Assembly: GCF_036621415.1 (NCBI RefSeq) | Contig: NZ_CP030941.1 | Location: forward strand, 1,734,001 to 1,798,000 | Origin: Nitratireductor thuwali | GTDB taxonomy: Bacteria; Pseudomonadota; Alphaproteobacteria; Rhizobiales; Rhizobiaceae | Reading direction: 5' to 3' | DNA length: 64,000 bases | Position numbers and translations under genes: made by a program | Shown here: positions 38,494 to 47,993 of the stretch, piece by piece | How positions within the stretch are numbered: position 1 is the first letter of the stretch | How the letters are laid out: the number at the start of each line of letters is the position of its first letter | The notes under the pieces: model-generated | What the model was told of the DNA's origin: nothing | Databases searched by the model: none | What the model saw: the letters and a program-made list of their open reading frames with translations, nothing else

Positions 38494-39264
38494 CTAGAAC
38501 CAAATGCTGACCACGCCGTCATGGATCAGCTTCACCGCGACGATCAGCACCATTGCATACATGAACGGGTAGAAAGTTTGCGGACGCATGCGCTTGATGA
38601 TCCATACGCCGGCCAGCGTGGCCAGCGGCGCCAGCGGCATCAGGATGAACGAGGCAGTCAGATTGGTCGCGTCGAACTGGCCGAGTGCGAAATAGGGAAT
38701 GAGCTTCACCGCATTGACCACGGCGAAGAAGATCACGCTCGTCCCGGTGAACAGCTTCGGATCCTGCTTCAACTGCAGCGTATAGACCTGATAGGGCGGG
38801 CCTCCGGCATGAGCCACGAAGCTGGTGAAGCCGGCGACCGCGCCCCAGAACGCACCCACCACCCGGTTGTGGCTGCCGATGCGCTCCAGCCCGCCCAGCT
38901 TGTCCGTGGCCCAACGCAGAAAGAACAGGAGCGCGATGATACCGACGATCAGCCGCACATGCCCCTCCGTCACCACGGCCGCCGTCCACCAGCCGACGGC
39001 GATGCCGAGCATCGCTCCGGGCAGCATGATGGCGAGCGTGCGGCGGTCGAAGACACCGCGCCAGGCCCACAGCGACACCATGTCCATCACGATGAGGATC
39101 GGCAATAGGATCGCCGCCGCCTGAACCGGCGACACGATAAAGGCAAGCAGCGGAACGCCCAGCAGCGCCATGGCCCCGCCGAAGCCGCCCTTCGACATTC
39201 CAACGAGGACGACGGCGGGAATTGCGGCGGCGTAGAACAAGGGGTCGGTGAGAATGGGCGACAT
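38494..39264 (-). CDS. TSUP (TauE/SafE) family permease
   Basis: 256 residues, about eight hydrophobic helices. The first carries LVGMSKGGFGGAMALLGVPLLA, the second repeat opens FWGAVAGFTSFVAHAGGPPYQVYTL; both match the glycine-rich loops of the sulfite/sulfonate exporter family. Function unknown. It lies 54 bases upstream of the acyl-CoA ligase on the same strand and is a distant paralogue of the permease at 35162. Confidence 0.9.
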   Translation of the reverse strand: MSPILTDPLFYAAAIPAVVLVGMSKGGFGGAMALLGVPLLAFIVSPVQAAAILLPILIVMDMVSLWAWRGVFDRRTLAIMLPGAMLGIAVGWWTAAVVTEGHVRLIVGIIALLFFLRWATDKLGGLERIGSHNRVVGAFWGAVAGFTSFVAHAGGPPYQVYTLQLKQDPKLFTGTSVIFFAVVNAVKLIPYFALGQFDATNLTASFILMPLAPLATLAGVWIIKRMRPQTFYPFMYAMVLIVAVKLIHDGVVSIWF

Positions 39265-39477
39265 GCTGAACTGGCCGGCTGTGGCATTTGCAGTCAGACG
39301 GGAACCGCCTGACCTCCGCATGAAGGCGGAAACAAGAGACAGAGCGGCATAAACGCTTCGGGCCCTTTTGACGAGGGCGCCCGCGCATAAAATGCAATTC
39401 GCTTGTTTCCGCGCCCGACATTGGACTATGCCCCAATAGAGCCAAGATCGCCCGTAAATAACGGCCGCAGGAATAAC

Positions 39478-40131
39478 ATGACCGAAACACCGACGCCCCA
39501 ACGCTGCCGCATCGTGCTGATCGCCCCGCCGGACGCCGATCCCGCGCGCCTCGACGCCGCCCTGTCGGCAGGCGATGTCGCATCCCTTCTGATCCCCGAC
39601 TATGGCATCGACGAAGCCATATTCGAAAGCGTGGCCGAGCGGCTTTGCCGCCTCGCGCAGGAGCATGGCGTGGCCGCCATCGTCGCCGGCTCGCCGCGGG
39701 TCGCCACGCGCATACACGCCGACGGGATCCATTTCGAAGGCCCCAAGGATGAGCTGGCGGAACTGGTCTCCAGATACCAGGAGCGCATGGCCGTGGGCGC
39801 CGGCGGCGCCAAGAAGCGCGACGAGGCGCTCGAACTCGGCGAAACCCAGCCCGATTACATGTTCTTCGGCCGCTTCGGCTACGACAACAAGGAAGAGCCG
39901 CACCCGCGCAATCTTTCGCTCGGCGCCTGGTGGTCGGAGATGATCGAGATACCGGCCGTCGTGCTGGCCGGCTCCACCGTCGCCTCCATCCGCGCCGTCG
40001 CCGAAACGGGCGCCGAATTCGTCGCGGTCGGCAACGCGGTGTTCGAGGCCGGCGCCGATCCGGCCGAGCGCCTTGCGGAGGCGAACCGCCTGCTCGATCA
40101 GCACGCGCCTCGATGGGAGCAGACCGGCTGA
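39478..40131 (+). CDS. Thiamine phosphate synthase-like protein
   Basis: 217-residue TIM-barrel protein of the ThiE/TenI fold. N-terminal strand RIVLIAPPDAD, then GVAAIVAGSPRVATRIHADGIHFEGPKDEL, which parallels the ThiE ligand motif ADGVHLG, and GRFGYDNKEE in place of the usual phosphate-loop GPIFPT segment; the final phosphate-binding loop region is AGAEFVAVGNAVFEAG. Since several ThiE residues differ, a true TMP synthase role is not assured. The preceding 213 bases contain no gene I can see. Overlaps the next gene by one base. Confidence 0.75.
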   Translation: MTETPTPQRCRIVLIAPPDADPARLDAALSAGDVASLLIPDYGIDEAIFESVAERLCRLAQEHGVAAIVAGSPRVATRIHADGIHFEGPKDELAELVSRYQERMAVGAGGAKKRDEALELGETQPDYMFFGRFGYDNKEEPHPRNLSLGAWWSEMIEIPAVVLAGSTVASIRAVAETGAEFVAVGNAVFEAGADPAERLAEANRLLDQHAPRWEQTG

Positions 40132-41099
40132 TGCGCACTCGTCTGTTCCTGATGCTTGCCGCACTCAGCCTGTGCCAGTCGGTGCCCGCCTCGGCGCAGG
40201 ACAGAGCCGACCGCGTGCAGACACCTGATACTGGCGATGCTGCTCCCCAGGTCGCCCCGGAACGGTTCGGCGATGTCAAGGATGAAGCCTTCGGTGCCTT
40301 TCAACGCGGCTATTATCTCACTGCGCTCGAACTCGCCCGCCCCCGGGCCGAGGCCGGCGACCCGGCCGCCCAGACCTTGATTGCCGAGATCCACGCCCGC
40401 GGCCTCGGCGTCCCGCGCGACGCCGACGAGGCTGCGAAATGGTACGCGAAGGCTGCCGAGCAGGGCGTGCCGGAGGCTCAGCTCCAGTATGGCCTGATGC
40501 TTCTCGACGGCCGCTTTGTCGAGCAGGATGCCGACAAGGCCCGCACCCTGCTGGCGGCTGCGGCCGAGAGCGGCCATCCCCTGGCTCAGTTCAACTACGC
40601 CCAGCTTCTCATGCGCGAGGATGCCGGGCCGCAGGGTGAAGAGGAGGCGGTCGAATTCTATGAAGAGGCGGCCTCGGCCGGCTTGCCGGACGCGCAATAC
40701 GCCATGGCCCAGATAAAGGCCAATGGCGTCGGCGGCGTCGAGCAGGATCAGGCGGAAGCGCGTCGCTGGCTCGAGCGCGCCGCCAAGCAGAACTACGATA
40801 CCGCGCAACTCGACCTTGGCACCTGGCTTGTCGATGGCCGTGGCGGCGAGGCCGATCCCGAGGAGGGCTTCGCTTGGCTGAAACGCGCCGCCGAGGGCGG
40901 CAATGTCGCCGCGCGCAACCGCCTCGCCAAGCTCTACCGGGCAGGCGTCGGCGTTGAGGCCGATCCCGTCGAAGCCGCCGCATGGTACATCCTGGCCCGC
41001 CGCGCCGGGCTGGTGGACCGCGAGATGGAAAGCTTCATGGACGGGCTCACCCAGGATCAGACCAAAGAGGCCCTTGAGCGCGCCAGCCGAATGCGCTGA
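40131..41099 (+). CDS. Sel1-repeat (TPR-like) exported protein
   Basis: 322 residues: signal peptide (~1-23, ASA-QD) then about six Sel1-type repeats (~55-310), each of ~36 residues with the alpha-alpha phrase A..L.LA..Y..G.GV..D...A..W...AA..G...A, e.g. [38 protein letters not shown]. Family knowledge: such proteins act as scaffolds in secretion or envelope signalling; the specific role is unknown. The ATG overlaps the stop of the ThiE-like gene (TGATG), so the two are coupled. Confidence 0.85.
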   Translation: MRTRLFLMLAALSLCQSVPASAQDRADRVQTPDTGDAAPQVAPERFGDVKDEAFGAFQRGYYLTALELARPRAEAGDPAAQTLIAEIHARGLGVPRDADEAAKWYAKAAEQGVPEAQLQYGLMLLDGRFVEQDADKARTLLAAAAESGHPLAQFNYAQLLMREDAGPQGEEEAVEFYEEAASAGLPDAQYAMAQIKANGVGGVEQDQAEARRWLERAAKQNYDTAQLDLGTWLVDGRGGEADPEEGFAWLKRAAEGGNVAARNRLAKLYRAGVGVEADPVEAAAWYILARRAGLVDREMESFMDGLTQDQTKEALERASRMR

Positions 41100-41187
41100 G
41101 CCCGCTCGTCTTGCCTCTCTTGGGATTTTATGGTCTTGGAGGCGCCGACGGGGCACATGCAGCACCCATGCTATCAGGAAAGTCAGA

Positions 41188-41751
41188 ATGAAGATCAACG
41201 GCAACGAAATCCGTCCCGGCAACGTCATCGAGCACAATGGCGGCCTGTGGGTGGCGGTGAAGACCAACGCGGTAAAGCCCGGCAAGGGCGGCGCCTACAA
41301 TCAGGTCGAGCTGAAGAACCTGATCGACGGCACCAAACTCAACGAGCGCTTCCGTGCCGCCGAGACGGTCGAGAAGGTGCGGCTGGAGCAGAAGGACTTC
41401 ACCTATCTTTACGAGCAGGGCGACGCGCTCGTCTTCATGGATGCCGAAAGCTACGAGCAGCTTGAACTCCAGAAGGATTTCGTCGGCGACCGCGCCGCCT
41501 TCCTGCAGGACGGCATGACGGTGACGGTGGAGCTCTACCAGGAAAAGCCCATCGGCATTTCGCTTCCCGACCAGGTCGTGCTTCGCATTGCCGAGGCCGA
41601 CCCTGTGATCAAGGGCCAGACCGCGACGTCCTCCTACAAACCGGCAACGCTGGAGAACGGCATCCGCGTCATGGTGCCGCCCTTCATCTCCTCGGGCGAG
41701 AACATCGTCGTCGACACCAACGAGATCACCTATATCCGCCGCGCCGACTAG
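41188..41751 (+). CDS. efp: Elongation factor P
   Basis: Relieves ribosome stalling at polyproline stretches. 187 residues, the normal length: three beta domains starting [19 protein letters not shown], with the modifiable lysine at position 33 in VKPGKGGAY and the C-terminal [20 protein letters not shown]. Start ATG 41188; the long upstream reading through the Sel1 gene is a shadow. No lysine-modification gene is seen in the window. Confidence 0.97.
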   Translation: MKINGNEIRPGNVIEHNGGLWVAVKTNAVKPGKGGAYNQVELKNLIDGTKLNERFRAAETVEKVRLEQKDFTYLYEQGDALVFMDAESYEQLELQKDFVGDRAAFLQDGMTVTVELYQEKPIGISLPDQVVLRIAEADPVIKGQTATSSYKPATLENGIRVMVPPFISSGENIVVDTNEITYIRRAD

Positions 41752-41895
41752 GGCCTGTCGGGATTCGGGTTTGGAAGAGGCAGAGAAGTGCTTTTTCGGG
41801 GCCGCGCCGAGCGAATCATACATGCAGGCACTCGATCACCGGAAGCGCAGAAAAGTACCGTTTGCAGCCCGTCCAGAACTGAATACCGACAGATC
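41752..41895. repeat. 144-bp palindromic intergenic element (MITE-like)
   Basis: Imperfect terminal inverted repeats of ~24 bases: the left arm contains CTGTCGGGATTCGGGTTTGG, and the complement of the right arm contains CTGTCGGTATTCAGTTCTGG (18/24 matches overall). Similarity continues inward (...GAAGTGCTTTTTC / ...GGTACTTTTCTGCGC). The element fills the efp-SuhB gap directly after the efp stop. It resembles a dispersed Rhizobiales intergenic sequence I recall from related genomes; no gene inside. Confidence 0.6.
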
Positions 41896-41935
41896 TTAGC
41901 GCGCGGACCACTCCAGAGAACAAGGACCGACCCCT

Positions 41936-42736
41936 ATGGCCCGTTCGGCGATCATCAATGTCATGGTTCAGGCCGCTATGAAGGCTGGGCGCTCGCTCGC
42001 CCGCGACTTCGGAGAAGTGCAGAACCTGCAGGTTTCGCTGAAAGGCCCCGGCGACTATGTCAGCCAGGCCGACCGCAAGGCCGAGCAGATCGTCCATGAC
42101 GAGCTCGCCAAGGCCCGCCCCGGCTATTCCTTCCTGATGGAGGAGAGCGGCACGGTAGCGGGGGACGATCCGCAGCACCGCTGGCTCGTCGACCCGCTCG
42201 ACGGCACCACCAATTTTCTGCACGGCATCCCGCTATTTGCGGTTTCCATCGCCCTCGAACGCCAGGGACAGCTCGTGGCAGGGGTCATCTACAATCCCGC
42301 GATGGACGAGCTATATACGGCCGAGCGCGGCGGCGGCGCCTTCCTCAACGACCGGCGCATGCGTGTCGCCGCCCGCAGCCAAATGAGCGATACGGTGATC
42401 GGCACCGGCATTCCTCATCTCGGCCGCGGCCATCACGGCCGGGCGCTCCTCGACCTGCGCAATGTCATGGGCGAGACCTCCGGCATCCGCCGCTTGGGCG
42501 CGGCAGCCCTCGACATAGCCTATGTCGCGGCTGGCCGACTGGACGGTTTCTGGGAAGACGACCTCAAACCATGGGACACAGCCGCCGGCATCCTGATGGT
42601 GCGCGAGGCAGGCGGCTTCGTGACCGACCGCGACGGCAAGCAGAACATGTTCGATACCGGGTCGATCATATGCGGCAATGAAGCCATCCACCGCAGCCTG
42701 CTCAAGCTGCTCCAGAAGACTGCCCCGCCCGCCTGA
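41936..42736 (+). CDS. suhB: Inositol monophosphatase-family protein (SuhB-like)
   Basis: Mg2+-dependent phosphatase, 266 residues. The metal-binding motif DPLDGTTNFLHGIPLFAVSIAL, the upstream Glu in MEESGTV and the C-terminal WDTAAGILMVREAGG are all intact. Substrates in the family include inositol phosphate and fructose-1,6-bisphosphate; SuhB also acts in rRNA transcription in E. coli. The exact role here is not determined. Convergent with the frameshifted epimerase, 6 bases apart. Confidence 0.92.
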   Translation: MARSAIINVMVQAAMKAGRSLARDFGEVQNLQVSLKGPGDYVSQADRKAEQIVHDELAKARPGYSFLMEESGTVAGDDPQHRWLVDPLDGTTNFLHGIPLFAVSIALERQGQLVAGVIYNPAMDELYTAERGGGAFLNDRRMRVAARSQMSDTVIGTGIPHLGRGHHGRALLDLRNVMGETSGIRRLGAAALDIAYVAAGRLDGFWEDDLKPWDTAAGILMVREAGGFVTDRDGKQNMFDTGSIICGNEAIHRSLLKLLQKTAPPA

Positions 42737-42742
42737 GCGGGT

Positions 42743-43662
42743 TCAACGCTCCGCGCCGCGCTTCGTCATATATGCCTTTCCGCATGCGGCAATGGCGGCG
42801 CGGGCATCCGTCGGCGGCGTCCAGTCGAACGCCCGGCAAAACGCCGCCGTGTCCACCGTCAGGTCGCCCAGAAGCTGCTCCGCCATCCCGCCCTTGCCGG
42901 CAAGCCGCAGCCCTGCCGCAAGCAGGCTTGGCGGCGTCGGAACCAGGCGGTGCGGCAAGCCCATGCCGTCGCGCAGCAGATCTAAGATCTCGGCAAGCGA
43001 CACGCTCTCCCCGTCAGCCACTTCGTAAACGCCCGAACCCTCCCCCGACGCCCGCCTTCGACGGCAGCGGCGATTGCATCGCAAAGGGTCTCGACGGCGC
43101 ACAGCGTGCGCGCATTGCGCACCGAGGCGAACGGCAGCGGCAGCCCGGAGGCGGCAAGCCGCATCAGCTTCGCCCAATTGCCCGGCGCGTCCGGCCCGTA
43201 GACCAGCGGCGGCCTCAGCGCGATACCCGCCCATCCCCCGGCATCGCCGAAACGCCGGACATGCGCCTCGCCGGCCAGCTTCGAACGGGCATAGGGCAAC
43301 GCCCTGTCCGGCTGCAGCTCGGCCTCCCGTGCCGCGATGCTGCTCATGAAGACTAGCGTCGTCACGCCCGCTGCTTGGCAGCCCTCGGCCAATCGGGCCG
43401 TGCCGGCGTCGTTCGCTTCGAAGAAGGCCCGCTCGTCCTCGACCTTGCCGTGCGCTGGCCCCGCCAGATGAACCACCGCATCGACATCCCGCAACGCGCT
43501 GCCCCACTCCGTACGTCCATCGATCGAGCCGATGGCGACGCTGTCCGGCACGCCGCCTTGCGAACGCACGGCCAGCCGCAACTGATGGCCCCGCGCGGCC
43601 AGATGTCTGGCCGCATGCCTGCCGACAAAGCCGGTTGAACCCGTCAGAAGGATCGTCGCCAT
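42743..43662 (-). pseudogene. Frameshifted NAD-dependent epimerase/dehydratase
   Basis: An SDR-family nucleotide-sugar epimerase-like gene split over two frames. The N-terminal part (43662 to ~43050) starts MATILLTGSTGFVGRHAARHL (Rossmann G-x-x-G-x-x-G), contains HLAGPAHG and the active-site YARSK, and would run on to 42982. The C-terminal part, in the -1 frame, continues GEGSGVYEVADGESVSLAEILDLL and ends at 42743. The switch lies within 43042-43056, in GGGCGTCGGGGGAGGG, and is explained by one missing base. Either the gene is broken or the assembly lost a G. Confidence 0.8.
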
Positions 43663-43789
43663 GAAATTTTACGTCCTTTTCGGTCATTTTCTTGGCAAGG
43701 CGTTGATGCGGTGATTGCTTATTTCAATTTGGTCACAATTGCGTTTAGAGTCACCGCCAAACTCAGGCTAAACCAAATTCGAGGAGTGT

Positions 43790-44812
43790 ATGGCCTTGCT
43801 GAGATCGCTTGGGGCAGACCGCCTCGCCACTGACGAGGCCTATGACCCCAGGGGCCTGTCGAGCCCGCAGGTCTTCCTCTATTCGATGCTGGTCTTTCTG
43901 GCGATATCGGGCTTCGTCGCCGCCATTCTCTATCGCCAGATTTCCGTCGCCTTTCAGAGCAATCCCGGCCTGAACGGTCTCATCCTCGGTGTTCTCGCCA
44001 TCGGCATCCTGCTGGCGATGCAGCAGGTCATCCGCCTTTTCCGGGAAGTGCGCTGGGTCAACTCCTTCCGGATGGGATCGGAGGCCACCGAACCTGTTCT
44101 CCTGGCGCCGATGAAGGCGCTTCTTAGCCGCTCTTCCACGATGGCGCTGTCGACCAGCTCCATGCGCTCGATCCTTGATTCCATCGCCACCAGGCTGGAT
44201 GAAAGCCGTGACACGTCGCGCTATCTCATCGGCCTTCTGGTGTTTCTCGGCCTGCTCGGCACCTTCTGGGGCCTGCTTCAGACCATCGGCTCCATCGGCG
44301 ATACCATCCAGTCGCTCGATCCGGGCGCCGGCACCACCAACGATATCCTAGAATCGCTGAAATCCGGCCTTTCCGCCCCGTTGGCGGGCATGGGCACCGC
44401 CTTCTCGTCGTCCTTGTTCGGCCTTTCAGGCTCGCTCATCCTCGGTTTTCTGGACCTTCAGGCCGGCCGCGCACAGAACCGTTTTTACATCGAACTGGAG
44501 AACTGGCTGTCGACGGTCACCGATCTCGGCTCGGACCTCACGACCGGTTCCAAGGAAAGCGAGGCCAGCGACGAGCTCAAGGCAATGGCCGAAAAGCTGC
44601 GGACGATGCAGGAGGCCGGCGGCGGCTCCAACCCCCGCACCGCCGCCGCCATGGCACAGCTTGCCGAGGGTATTTCAGGCCTGGTCAAGAACATGCGCCA
44701 GGAGCAGCAGATGATGCGGGATTGGGTCGAAGCCCAGGCGGGCGAGCAAAAAGCCCTGCGCGAAACGCTTGAAAGCATCGCCACTTCGCTCAAGAAGCGG
44801 GAAGGCGGCTGA
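43790..44812 (+). CDS. MotA/TolQ/ExbB-family proton-channel protein
   Basis: 340-residue inner-membrane protein. Hydrophobic segments at about 28-48, 62-80, 145-165 and 205-225, the latter two with the MotA-like LIGLLVFLGLLGTFWGLLQTIGSI and GMGTAFSSSLFGLSGSLILGF motifs. A C-terminal helical cytosolic tail (~255-340) is rich in Glu/Gln/Met. It overlaps the next gene, a MotB-like protein, by one base, so they form a stator-like pair. The pair is not near flagellar genes. Ribosome site GAGGAG. Confidence 0.85.
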   Translation: MALLRSLGADRLATDEAYDPRGLSSPQVFLYSMLVFLAISGFVAAILYRQISVAFQSNPGLNGLILGVLAIGILLAMQQVIRLFREVRWVNSFRMGSEATEPVLLAPMKALLSRSSTMALSTSSMRSILDSIATRLDESRDTSRYLIGLLVFLGLLGTFWGLLQTIGSIGDTIQSLDPGAGTTNDILESLKSGLSAPLAGMGTAFSSSLFGLSGSLILGFLDLQAGRAQNRFYIELENWLSTVTDLGSDLTTGSKESEASDELKAMAEKLRTMQEAGGGSNPRTAAAMAQLAEGISGLVKNMRQEQQMMRDWVEAQAGEQKALRETLESIATSLKKREGG

Positions 44813-45843
44813 TGGCGCTTGCCCGTTCGCGCCGTCGCCCCGGAGGCGTCGATTACTGGCCCGGCTTCGTCGACGCCATGGCGACGCTGCTGCTCGCCAT
44901 CATGTTCCTGCTGTCGGTATTCGTGCTGGCGCAGTTCTTCCTCAGCCAGGAGATAAGCGGCAAGGACGCCGTTCTCGACCGCCTCAACGCACAGGTCAAC
45001 GAACTGACCCAGATGCTCGCGCTCGAGCGCGCCAACACCCAGGATGCCGAGGATGCGCTGGCTGACTTGCAAGCCTCCCTCGAAGAGGCGCGGGCCGAGC
45101 GGTCCCGCCTTGAACAATTGCTTTCGTCGGATGCGGGCCGCACCCAGCAGGCGGCGGAGCGCATTGGCGTCCTGACGGATGAGCTTGCCGACGAACGCCA
45201 GGTGAGCCAGCGCGCGCTCTCGCAGGTGGAGCTACTCAACCAGCAGATTTCCGCGCTGAGGAAGCAGATCGGTGCCCTGGAAGCAGCTCTCGAAGCGTCT
45301 GAGCAGCGCGACGTGGAGTCGCGCACCAAGATCGCCGACCTCGGCCGCCGCCTCAACGTGGCGCTCGCCCAGCGCGTGCAGGAGCTCAACCGCTATCGTT
45401 CGGACTTCTTCGGCCGGTTGCGCGAAATCCTGTCCGACCGTGAAAACATTCGCATCGTCGGCGACCGTTTCGTCTTCCAATCCGAAGTTCTCTTCCCCTC
45501 CGGCGCCACCGAGATCAACGAGCGCGGCAAGGAAGAGATGCGCAAGCTGGCCGATGCCCTGATCGACCTGCAGCAGGAGATTCCGCCCGAAATCAACTGG
45601 GTCCTGCGCGTCGACGGCCATACGGACGATGTGCCTCTTTCCGGCACCGGGCGCTTCCGTGACAACTGGGAGCTTTCCACAGCGCGCGCCACCTCGGTGG
45701 TTAAGTTCCTCATCGAGCAGGGCGTGCCGGCAGATCGCCTGGTGGCGGCCGGTTTCGGCGAGTTCCAGCCGCTCGATCCCGCCGACACGCCGGAAGCGCG
45801 CGCCAAGAACCGCCGGATCGAGTTGAAGTTGACCGAACGCTAG
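44812..45843 (+). CDS. MotB/OmpA-like peptidoglycan-binding protein
   Basis: 343 residues. A basic N-terminus precedes one transmembrane helix (~22-45), with Asp21 (FVDAMATLLLAIMFLL) at the position of the proton-carrying aspartate of MotB/TolR. A long coiled coil (~50-200) follows, then a C-terminal OmpA/MotB peptidoglycan domain (~215-343) with FPSGATEINERGKEEM, VDGHTDDVP and NRRIELKLTE. The MotA partner lies upstream. It is probably an envelope proton-driven stator of unknown output. Confidence 0.88.
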   Translation: MALARSRRRPGGVDYWPGFVDAMATLLLAIMFLLSVFVLAQFFLSQEISGKDAVLDRLNAQVNELTQMLALERANTQDAEDALADLQASLEEARAERSRLEQLLSSDAGRTQQAAERIGVLTDELADERQVSQRALSQVELLNQQISALRKQIGALEAALEASEQRDVESRTKIADLGRRLNVALAQRVQELNRYRSDFFGRLREILSDRENIRIVGDRFVFQSEVLFPSGATEINERGKEEMRKLADALIDLQQEIPPEINWVLRVDGHTDDVPLSGTGRFRDNWELSTARATSVVKFLIEQGVPADRLVAAGFGEFQPLDPADTPEARAKNRRIELKLTER

Positions 45844-45876
45844 ACCTTTTCACCGTGCTGTTGTTGCGAGAACACC

Positions 45877-47361
45877 ATGTCTTTCCAGAAACTCGATGAA
45901 CTTGGCCGCAGCCTCGGCGCGCTTGAGCACGCGCTGGCGATCCTCGCGGCGGACGAGGCGACCCAGATGGCCGTGGGCGGCGGCGAGGCCCGCGCCGAAG
46001 CCATGTCGGCGCTCGCCGGCATGCATCACCGGCAGACCACCGCGCCGGAAATCGCCGATTGGCTCGATGCCGCGGAAAATGAAACGCTGGAGCCCGACCA
46101 CGCGGCCGCGGTGCGGGAATTCCGCCGCGAATACACCAACCGGACATGCCTGCCGACCGAATTCGTCGAGCGCCAGATGCGCACCCGCATGCGCTGCGAG
46201 CAACTCTGGCGCGACCTGCGCCCAAAGGGCGACTGGACCGGCTTCCTGCCGGCGCTCGAAGGCGTGATCGAGTTCGCGCGCGAGGAGGCGGCGCTGCGGG
46301 CCGATGCGACCGGCCTTCCCCCCTACGATGCCATGATGGAGCAGTTCGACCCGGGCAATCGGGTGGCGGAAATCGCCCCGCTCTTCGCCGAACTCAAGTC
46401 GTTTCTAGTCGATTTCGTGCCGAATGCGCTGGAAACGCAGCAAAACCGGCTGAAAAAGACACCCCTCCGCCCGCTTTCAGGCGCTTATCCGGTGGAAAAG
46501 CAGCGTGAACTGGGCCTGGCGATGATGGCGGCGGTCGGTTTCGACGTCACCCGCGGCAGCCTTTCGGTCTCGCATCACCCCTTCTGCGGCGGCGTCCCGA
46601 CCGATGTGCGCATCACCACCCGTTACCGCTCCAACGAGTTCCTCTCGGCGCTGATGGGCACGCTGCACGAAACCGGTCATGCCCTTTATGAGCAGAATCT
46701 CCCGACGGAATGGGCGCATTGGCCGCTGGGCAAAGCGCGCGGCATGGCCATGCATGAAAGCCAGAGCCTGTTCGTGGAAAAGCAGATCGGCCGCAATCCG
46801 GCATTCTGGGAATGGGCTCTGCCGGTGGTGGAAAAACACCTGGGCGAACGGTGGGAAAGGGATGAGATCCTTGCACATGTCCACTATGTTGAGCGCGGGT
46901 TGATCCGCGTCGACGCCGATGAAGTCACCTACCCGCTGCATGTCATCCTCCGTTTCGAGATCGAGCAGGAGTTGATCGACGGCAGCCTCGCAGCCAAGGA
47001 CCTGCCCGAGGCATGGGACGCGCGGATGCGCGACTTCCTCGGCCTTTCCACCATGGACACGCCGCAGGACGGACCGATGCAGGACGTGCACTGGCCTTCC
47101 GGCGCTTTCGGCTACTTCCCGTCCTACACGCTGGGCGCCGTCATCGCCGCCCAGCAGTGGGCGGCCATCGAACGGGAAATGCCGGACGTGAACCAACAGA
47201 TTGCCCGCGGCGACTTTGAGGCGGTCAATGCATGGCGGCGAAAGCACGTCTGGTCGCAGGCCTCGCTCTGGACGACGCCGGAACTGGTCGAGCGCTCGAC
47301 CGGCGAGCCCTTAAACGTCGCCCGCTTCCGCAGGCACCTCGAAAAGCGCTACGGCGCCTGA
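45877..47361 (+). CDS. Metallocarboxypeptidase, M32 family
   Basis: Zinc carboxypeptidase (Taq/thermolysin-like M32), 494 residues. The zinc motif HETGH begins at residue 264 (TLHETGHALYEQ), and the third ligand Glu lies in the downstream MHESQSLFVEKQIG. A typical FPSYTLGAVIAAQQW segment near the C-terminus supports the call. No signal peptide, so cytosolic. It follows the MotB-like gene by 33 bases on the same strand. Confidence 0.94.
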   Translation: MSFQKLDELGRSLGALEHALAILAADEATQMAVGGGEARAEAMSALAGMHHRQTTAPEIADWLDAAENETLEPDHAAAVREFRREYTNRTCLPTEFVERQMRTRMRCEQLWRDLRPKGDWTGFLPALEGVIEFAREEAALRADATGLPPYDAMMEQFDPGNRVAEIAPLFAELKSFLVDFVPNALETQQNRLKKTPLRPLSGAYPVEKQRELGLAMMAAVGFDVTRGSLSVSHHPFCGGVPTDVRITTRYRSNEFLSALMGTLHETGHALYEQNLPTEWAHWPLGKARGMAMHESQSLFVEKQIGRNPAFWEWALPVVEKHLGERWERDEILAHVHYVERGLIRVDADEVTYPLHVILRFEIEQELIDGSLAAKDLPEAWDARMRDFLGLSTMDTPQDGPMQDVHWPSGAFGYFPSYTLGAVIAAQQWAAIEREMPDVNQQIARGDFEAVNAWRRKHVWSQASLWTTPELVERSTGEPLNVARFRRHLEKRYGA

Positions 47362-47403
47362 CCTTTTGCACCTGACCTCGACAGCCGGGTCCCGCGATTG
47401 CGG

Positions 47404-47874
47404 TCAGGGCACGACTGCGATGGCTTCCACTTCGACCAGAACCTCGGATCGGTAAAGGGCACTCACGCCCACCACCGTGCTTGCAGGAGGAATATCCCTA
47501 CTGAGATAGCGTTCGCGAACATTTCGAAGGTCCTGAAGCATCGATGGCTCGTAGTCCCGGAAATAGACGGTCAGTCGGGCGATCGAGGTAAAATCAGTGC
47601 CAGCCTCGGCCAGAACAATCCTCATGTTCTCGAAGATCTGCACGAGTTGTTCCTCGATGGTCTCGCCCGCAATTCCGCCGTCGGCGGTAAGCGGCACCTG
47701 TCCCGACAGGACTAGGAGATTGCCGCCTTTGATCTCTATGGCTTGCGAGATGCCTGGTATGCGAACTTCCGCTGGATTGATGGAACGCAGTTCTACGCTA
47801 GCGGCATGGACGGGAAACGCGACGAACGGAAGTGAAGCAAGCATAAAGGCGCCCGCAAAATCGGTACGATTCAT
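47404..47874 (-). CDS. Exported RidA/YjgF-family protein
   Basis: ~156 residues: signal peptide (~1-24, ending PVHA) followed by a RidA/YjgF/UK114 domain with SGQVPLTADGGIAGETIEEQ, the conserved RLTVYFRDY and the C-terminal EVLVEVEAIAVV motif. Family enzymes hydrolyse reactive enamines/imines in the cytosol; an exported copy is less common. The ATG at 47874 has TGGAGATA upstream; the in-frame leader to 47931 lies in AT-rich DNA. Confidence 0.85.
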   Translation of the reverse strand: MNRTDFAGAFMLASLPFVAFPVHAASVELRSINPAEVRIPGISQAIEIKGGNLLVLSGQVPLTADGGIAGETIEEQLVQIFENMRIVLAEAGTDFTSIARLTVYFRDYEPSMLQDLRNVRERYLSRDIPPASTVVGVSALYRSEVLVEVEAIAVVP

Positions 47875-47993
47875 AAATATCTCCAGTAGTAATAATATAA
47901 ATATCTTTATAATTTCAGAATTTGGCCACAAGTCTTTCCATTCATCTTGGCAAACAGTACCGTTGCCGTCAAGCCCTCGATCTTGCGGTATTC

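Noticed and set aside
43790..45843. The MotA/MotB-like pair as a Zorya defence system (ZorAB)
   Set aside because: No ZorC, ZorD or ZorE-like gene is nearby, and the neighbours are housekeeping. A generic stator-like pair is the safer reading.
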